Below, piece after piece: positions 60,135 to 64,000 of a DNA stretch of 64,000 nt. The notes under the pieces were generated by a model, which worked only from the letters and a program-made list of their open reading frames with translations, had not been told where the DNA came from and did no database searches. Numbering within the stretch: position 1 is the stretch's first letter; each line of letters begins with the position of its first letter. The stretch comes from Prevotella sp. P2-180 (lineage in GTDB: Bacteria; Bacteroidota; Bacteroidia; Bacteroidales; Bacteroidaceae). The stretch is taken from the NCBI RefSeq assembly GCF_002251435.1, contig NZ_NPJI01000034.1:62001-126000 (forward strand), read 5' to 3'. A program made the translations under genes and the position numbers.

Positions 60135-60572
60135 ATGAACGATGTGAAGTCGGTGCGGTGGATTATTGTCCACTGCTCGGCTTCGCGCGAGGACCGTGAC
60201 TACACCGTGGAACAGATGCTGCGCGACCATAAGGCACGTGGCTTCCGCACCATCGGCTACCATTTCTATATCCGCCGCAACGGCGAGGTGACACAACACC
60301 GCCATCTGCTTGAGGTGGGTGCCCACTGCCGCCCCTACAACCGTTGCTCCATAGGCATCTGCTACGAGGGCGGCTTATCTTCCGACGGCAAGCCGAAGGA
60401 CACGCGCACCAAGGAACAGCGTGAGCAGCTACAGGAGATTCTCGTGAAACTCCACCGGCTCTTCCCCGCAGCCCTTATCCGTGGTCATACGGAAATGCCC
60501 GGTGCAGTGCCCAAGGCGTGTCCGTGTTTCAATGCCTCGGCGGAGTATCACTGGATTCAGTCAATCGTTTAA
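60135..60572 (+). CDS. N-acetylmuramoyl-L-alanine amidase (phage/mobile type)
   Basis: 145 residues from the ATG at 60135 (MNDVKSVRW). Amidase_2 fold with zinc ligands in IVHCSAS, GYHFYIRRNGE and GHTEMPGAVPKACPCFN. Cuts the bond between muramic acid and the stem peptide. No signal peptide or holin partner in view; in Bacteroidales this small type sits in prophages and conjugative elements, often beside DNA-binding proteins. The reading frame is open 36 codons upstream across the intron break. Confidence 0.88.
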   Translation: MNDVKSVRWIIVHCSASREDRDYTVEQMLRDHKARGFRTIGYHFYIRRNGEVTQHRHLLEVGAHCRPYNRCSIGICYEGGLSSDGKPKDTRTKEQREQLQEILVKLHRLFPAALIRGHTEMPGAVPKACPCFNASAEYHWIQSIV

Positions 60573-60706
60573 GTTTCGCACGTGCTCAACTCTAAGAAGT
60601 TAAGGAAGTTAAAGAAGAAGTTTCCTTGAGCGAAGCGAAAAAAGGAAGTTAAAGAAGAAAAAAGAGTCAATCCCCACTACAGCTACTTCTGTGGGTGTGG
60701 GAAACT
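60573..60706. repeat. Short direct repeats after the amidase
   Basis: GGAAGTTAAAGAAGAA occurs twice (about 60610-60625 and 60642-60657) around GTTTCCTTGAGCGAAGCG. No gene. Confidence 0.5.
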
Positions 60707-60905
60707 TTAGATATTCAGTTGATATAGCCTTGCAGTCCTTGTCCACTTTGCGGGCACGCTGATGAACTTGAAGACGAAGGCTTTGATGCTGCTGGTTTTC
60801 TTTAGTCTCGATTACCGGACCCACAAAACGGGGAAAATGCTCCCTAACGTGAAATATTCCTCCAAAAGGAGTGATTTTCTCAGATTTTATTTGTACCTTT
60901 GCCAT
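60707..60905 (-). pseudogene. IS1380-family transposase with internal deletion
   Basis: The minus-strand ATG at 60905 starts MAKVQIKSEKITPFGGIF, the usual IS1380-family N-terminus. After HFPRFVGPVI the sequence jumps, one frame over, to KKTSSIKAFVFKFISVP, AKWTRTARLYQLNI and a stop at 60707-60709, which is the usual C-terminus. The ~370 residues between are gone. About 66 codons remain of ~430. Confidence 0.85.
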
Positions 60906-60973
60906 GCCATTGAAGTTTTTGCTTGTCTTGAAATGCAGCACTAAGGCAAGTGAAAAATCTGACATGGCCAAAT

Positions 60974-60998
60974 CCTGAGCAACAAAAAGTTGCTCAGG
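60974..60998. terminator. Perfect 10-bp hairpin beside the IS1380 remnant
   Basis: CCTGAGCAAC / GTTGCTCAGG with loop AAAAA. No T run; could be an IS-end structure that blocks read-through. Confidence 0.5.
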
Positions 60999-61051
60999 TA
61001 CTTATGAAGAAAGTTAAACTAAAGTGCTGCGGAATTTAGGAAATACTAACG

Positions 61052-62932
61052 ATGAAGAAATTTGTATTCTTTCTTTTCTGCCTCTTGTGCTGCCAGATAA
61101 TAGCAGCACAGCGCGTATGCTATTCTGATGGCAGCATCACCATAGAGGGCGACCCGATGACGTGGACACTTGCTACCGACGGAACGCAGTATCCGTGGGT
61201 CACCAGTCAGTACCAGTGGGGCAAGACCTACTATGAAGCCGACGGAGAAATTGCCGTCAATACAGAACGTCGGCAGGACGGCAGCGACATCGTCGAGACA
61301 TATACCTTCACAAACACGTCGAAGCGCAAGGTGTCGCTGAAGAACGTCGGCATCTACACGCCGTTTAACGACAACTATCCCGATGCCAAGACCTGCATGA
61401 CGCAACGCTGCAACGCACATATCAATGCCAACGGACGCGGTGCATGGGTAAACGCTTTGCGGATGAACGGTGTGGGCCCGCACCTTGGACTGATGGTCAC
61501 CGAGGGCGAAATTACCGACTATGACGTATGGGAGCGCGGACAAAAGAAGGGTATGTCAAACTTCCGTGGCGTCCTTGCCCTTTGTCCGCCTGACATGATG
61601 CTGAAGCCCGGCCAGAGCTACCGCCTGACGTGGCGCATCTTTACCCATCAGGGCGGCGACTTCGACCAGCAACTGCTCAGACGAGGCGGCACGGTGGTCA
61701 GGAGCGAGAAATATGTCCATGCCGTAGGCGAGACAGCCAAGGTCGATTTCGCCACCAGTAGAGGTACGAAGACGGTCAGACGGAAGATAACGGCAACGGG
61801 CGACATAGATATTGAATACAAAGGTACTCACGCCCTTCTGTTAGGCATCAGTGACGAACAAAAGTTGATTGAGAAGCGCATTCGCTTCATCCTCGAACGA
61901 CAGCAGATGCAGGACAAATCCGACTCTCGCTACGGAGCCTTTATGATTTTCGACAATGAGGGTGACTCGATACTGACCAACGACCAGGGACGCAGCGACC
62001 TCAATGAAGGTCGTGAACGCTTGGGAATAGGTATAGCGCTTGCGGCATACGGCCTAATTGAAAAAGAAGAAAGTAGAAATGAGAAATTGCTATCTGCCTT
62101 GGAACGCTATGTTAAGTTCGTACGCGAGCGGCTGCAATATCCCGACTATCGGACAAAATCAAACGTCAATGGCGGCAAGAACCGAGGCTACAACTATGCC
62201 TGGGTAGCTGACTTCTATTTCCGCATGGCTATGCTGACTGGCGAGGCGCAGTATGCACGTGACGGCTATGCTACTTTGCAGTCGCTCTATCGTCAGTTCG
62301 GATATGGCTTCTATTGCATCGACTATCCCGTAACGACAGGTCTGCAGGCATTGCAACAGACGGGACTGACTTTCGAACGCGACATGCTTCTTCAGGACTT
62401 CAAAGCCACAGCGGATATTTTCGTAAAGAACGGTCTGAACTTCCCAAGCTTCGAGGTAAACTACGAGCAAAGTATCATCGCTCCTGCTGTGCAGTTCCTA
62501 TGCGAAGTATATTTAGCGACAAAAGAACAGAAATATCTCAAGGCAGCACAAGGTATGATGCCTGCACTTGGAGCACTCAGCGCACGGCAGCCCAACTACC
62601 ATCAGCACGAGATAGCCATCCGTCACTGGGACGGATATTGGTTCGGCAAGCGTCAGACCTACGGCGATGTCTATCCCCAATATTGGAGCTGTATCACCGC
62701 TGCCGCCTATCACTACTATGCCAAGGCTACGAGCATTCAGGACTATCAACAGCGTGCCGAGAATATTGTGCGTGGTAACCTCTCGCTCTTCCGTGAGGAC
62801 GGTAGTGCCACCTGTGCTTTCGTCTTCCCTCGCCGTGTCAACGATGAGCCAGCCCATTATGCCGATGCATACGCCAACGACCAGGACTGGGCACTGCTTT
62901 TTTACATGTTGGTAAATGAGAAAAATATATAA
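61052..62932 (+). CDS. Six-hairpin glycosidase-like exported protein
   Basis: 626 residues. Signal peptide (MKKFVFFLFCLLCCQIIAAQ). The N-terminal ~230 residues are a beta-sandwich; from ~290 an (alpha/alpha)6-type helical domain follows (LGIGIALAAYGLIE, YNYAWVADFYFRMAMLTGEAQYARDGYATLQSLY, NFPSFEVNYEQSIIAPAVQFLCEVYL, HWDGYWFGKRQTYGDVYPQYWSCITAAAYHYY). This matches 'six-hairpin glycosidase' proteins of Bacteroidales; glycoside hydrolase or polysaccharide lyase activity is likely but the substrate is unknown. It stands alone between two IS1380 copies. Confidence 0.7.
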   Translation: MKKFVFFLFCLLCCQIIAAQRVCYSDGSITIEGDPMTWTLATDGTQYPWVTSQYQWGKTYYEADGEIAVNTERRQDGSDIVETYTFTNTSKRKVSLKNVGIYTPFNDNYPDAKTCMTQRCNAHINANGRGAWVNALRMNGVGPHLGLMVTEGEITDYDVWERGQKKGMSNFRGVLALCPPDMMLKPGQSYRLTWRIFTHQGGDFDQQLLRRGGTVVRSEKYVHAVGETAKVDFATSRGTKTVRRKITATGDIDIEYKGTHALLLGISDEQKLIEKRIRFILERQQMQDKSDSRYGAFMIFDNEGDSILTNDQGRSDLNEGRERLGIGIALAAYGLIEKEESRNEKLLSALERYVKFVRERLQYPDYRTKSNVNGGKNRGYNYAWVADFYFRMAMLTGEAQYARDGYATLQSLYRQFGYGFYCIDYPVTTGLQALQQTGLTFERDMLLQDFKATADIFVKNGLNFPSFEVNYEQSIIAPAVQFLCEVYLATKEQKYLKAAQGMMPALGALSARQPNYHQHEIAIRHWDGYWFGKRQTYGDVYPQYWSCITAAAYHYYAKATSIQDYQQRAENIVRGNLSLFREDGSATCAFVFPRRVNDEPAHYADAYANDQDWALLFYMLVNEKNI

Positions 62933-63134
62933 AGGAATTAACTATAACAAAACAATTATAAAAGTTCCTAAAATCCGCAGATAATTTTTCGAGTGTCTGA
63001 TTTAGTCCTTGCTTATGACGATTCTGTCTGACTCTGGGCTTAGAAACGCTTGAGCTTGACTTGTATGCAGACACCTTCCCCTTACCCCGTAAGGTCGAGA
63101 GGCTTTGACCTAAGCATCAATGAAGAGTGTTAAT
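62933..63134. other. Gap between the glycosidase gene and the IS1380 copy
   Basis: No gene or clear promoter seen. Probably includes the end of the IS1380 element; terminal inverted repeats could not be fixed because the other end is outside the window. Confidence 0.3.
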
Positions 63135-64000
63135 CTATCCGTGCTCCCAAATTATGTTGTATGGTTTGTTGGAGTAGATGTTGAGTTTGTATTGTCGTGC
63201 CGTTCTGATCCACTTGGCAGGGACGGCGATGAATCTGAACAGAAAACTCTTGACTCTGTCTGTGGCCTTGATTCCAAAGAGGACAGCCATAAGCGGCAAT
63301 GCCACATGTATCGGTAGAAGTTTGCCGCCATGGCGGTTAGGAGCAGGAACACGGTGTTCTGGTTCATAAACGACTTTGGCAGATGTGCCCATCCGAAATC
63401 GTTGTTCTGGCGGTCAAATACCTGTTCTGCTGAGCCCCGCTTGTTGTAGTGTTGTATGATCTCCTCGTCGGTCATGTCCCAGTCGTTGGTCAGTATGCAG
63501 CGGTATGTATACTCACCGTCGAAGAGGTCAAGTTGCTCGCCATTCTGCTTACGCTGCCGCTGCACGACGAGGCGGCAATGCTTTGCGTCCTCGAAACTCT
63601 CGAAGGGGAACGACTGCACGTCGTACTGCTGGAATCCTATCTCCACCGTAGTCCAGCCTGTCTGCCGCTTCACCTTCTCGTACAGACCTGCATACCGCTC
63701 GGCACGGATGTAGAACTTGTCAGTATGCTCCATGACCATCTTCACAATGTCTTCGCTATAGGAGCCGCAGTCAGCACGGAAGCTCCTGACATGAATGCCG
63801 AACGACCTCATCATCTCGAAGAAACGCCGGTGAGTCTCTGCCTGCATGAAGCGCACGTTCGCGTTGCCGTCACGGTTCTCAAGATAGGCAATCAGCCCGC
63901 CGATGGTGAACACGCCGGGGCTGTAGCCGTCAAAGCCCTTGTAGGTCCGCTTGCTGTCATACTTGTCCGCCTCAAGGAACTGGTGGTCGAAGTCCACGTC
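63135..64000 (-). pseudogene. IS1380-family transposase, frameshifted and cut by the window end
   Basis: Minus strand: FDGYSPGVFTIGGLIAYLENRDGNANVRFMQ, VRSFRADCGSYS (DDE-type Asp), DWDMTDEEIIQHYNKRGSAEQVFDRQNNDFGW (YREKW-like region with Glu), LLLTAMAANFYRYM. Near 63293-63303 one base is missing and the true C-terminus (FGIKATDRVKSFLFRFIA, VPAKWIRTARQYKLNIY) continues in another frame to a stop at 63135. The N-terminal third lies beyond base 64000. Confidence 0.87.

Overview
The window is a piece of Bacteroidota chromosome, most likely Prevotella or a close relative in the Bacteroidales. The grounds are: almost every gene start is preceded by the Bacteroidota -7 box (TAnnTTTG) and lacks an E. 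coli-type -35/-10 pair; the gene content includes a serine palmitoyltransferase, a type IX secretion plug protein, a Porin_10-type porin, PD40, DUF4468 and DUF1593 proteins and an IS1380-family element; and tRNA-Pro lacks an encoded CCA. I could not run any search, so family names rest on reading motifs and overall sequence resemblance.

Left part (1-22.4 kb) is mostly core genome. It begins with the start of a bamD-like lipoprotein gene (minus) and divergent uvrB. A tight three-gene set of outer-membrane/envelope genes follows (DUF4468, small membrane protein, porin). Next come a lipid kinase divergent from serine palmitoyltransferase (sphingolipid synthesis), tRNA-Pro and a one-piece membrane sensor with an AraC-type DNA-binding end. 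Then there are the T9SS plug protein, rmuC, a NifU-like/GGGtGRT pair, the rlmD-porin-kdsB-trmN6 operon, and ppdK, which shows strongly biased codon use.

22.4-29 kb is accessory. A Fic-domain protein carries an inverted repeat over its promoter. It is followed by a two-gene module (BT4734-like/DUF3987 primase-helicase-like protein and a HIRAN-domain protein). This module is bracketed by a repeat built on TTGTCACGC units, found four times in two inverted pairs, with a perfect 42-bp palindrome between the pairs. The HIRAN gene also contains an in-frame array of four hairpins whose stems differ by compensating changes. This is the part of the window I find most novel.

29-42.8 kb returns to housekeeping: a PNPOx-like protein, Tex, a Wza-like lipoprotein, PBP1A, pyrB-pyrI, glyA, PD40 protein, nucleoside phosphorylase, mnmE and a DUF1593 secreted hydrolase. 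43.4-54 kb is a one-directional accessory island of short, often overlapping genes: SDR, DUF1294, FKBP, YczE-like membrane protein, frameshifted EamA transporter, Zn-alcohol dehydrogenase, a beta-lactamase/esterase fusion, an agmatine-deiminase-like fusion, DUF4186, flavin reductase, metallo-hydrolase, small winged-helix proteins, an RNase H-like protein without its acidic residues, and the tail of a Y-family polymerase with a YolD-like partner.

The right end (54-64 kb) is a patchwork. It holds an NTF2-like gene remnant, a hipBA toxin-antitoxin pair abutting a truncated group II intron, and blaI/blaR1-like regulator genes with three operator boxes. A 5S rRNA and the last ~145 nt of a 23S rRNA follow; the 23S is cut by the 3' end of a second group II intron, which itself is cut by a phage-type amidase. 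Last is a six-hairpin glycosidase-like gene between an internally deleted IS1380 copy and a frameshifted IS1380 copy that runs off the window. The 23S/intron/amidase joint could be a real rearrangement or an assembly chimera.
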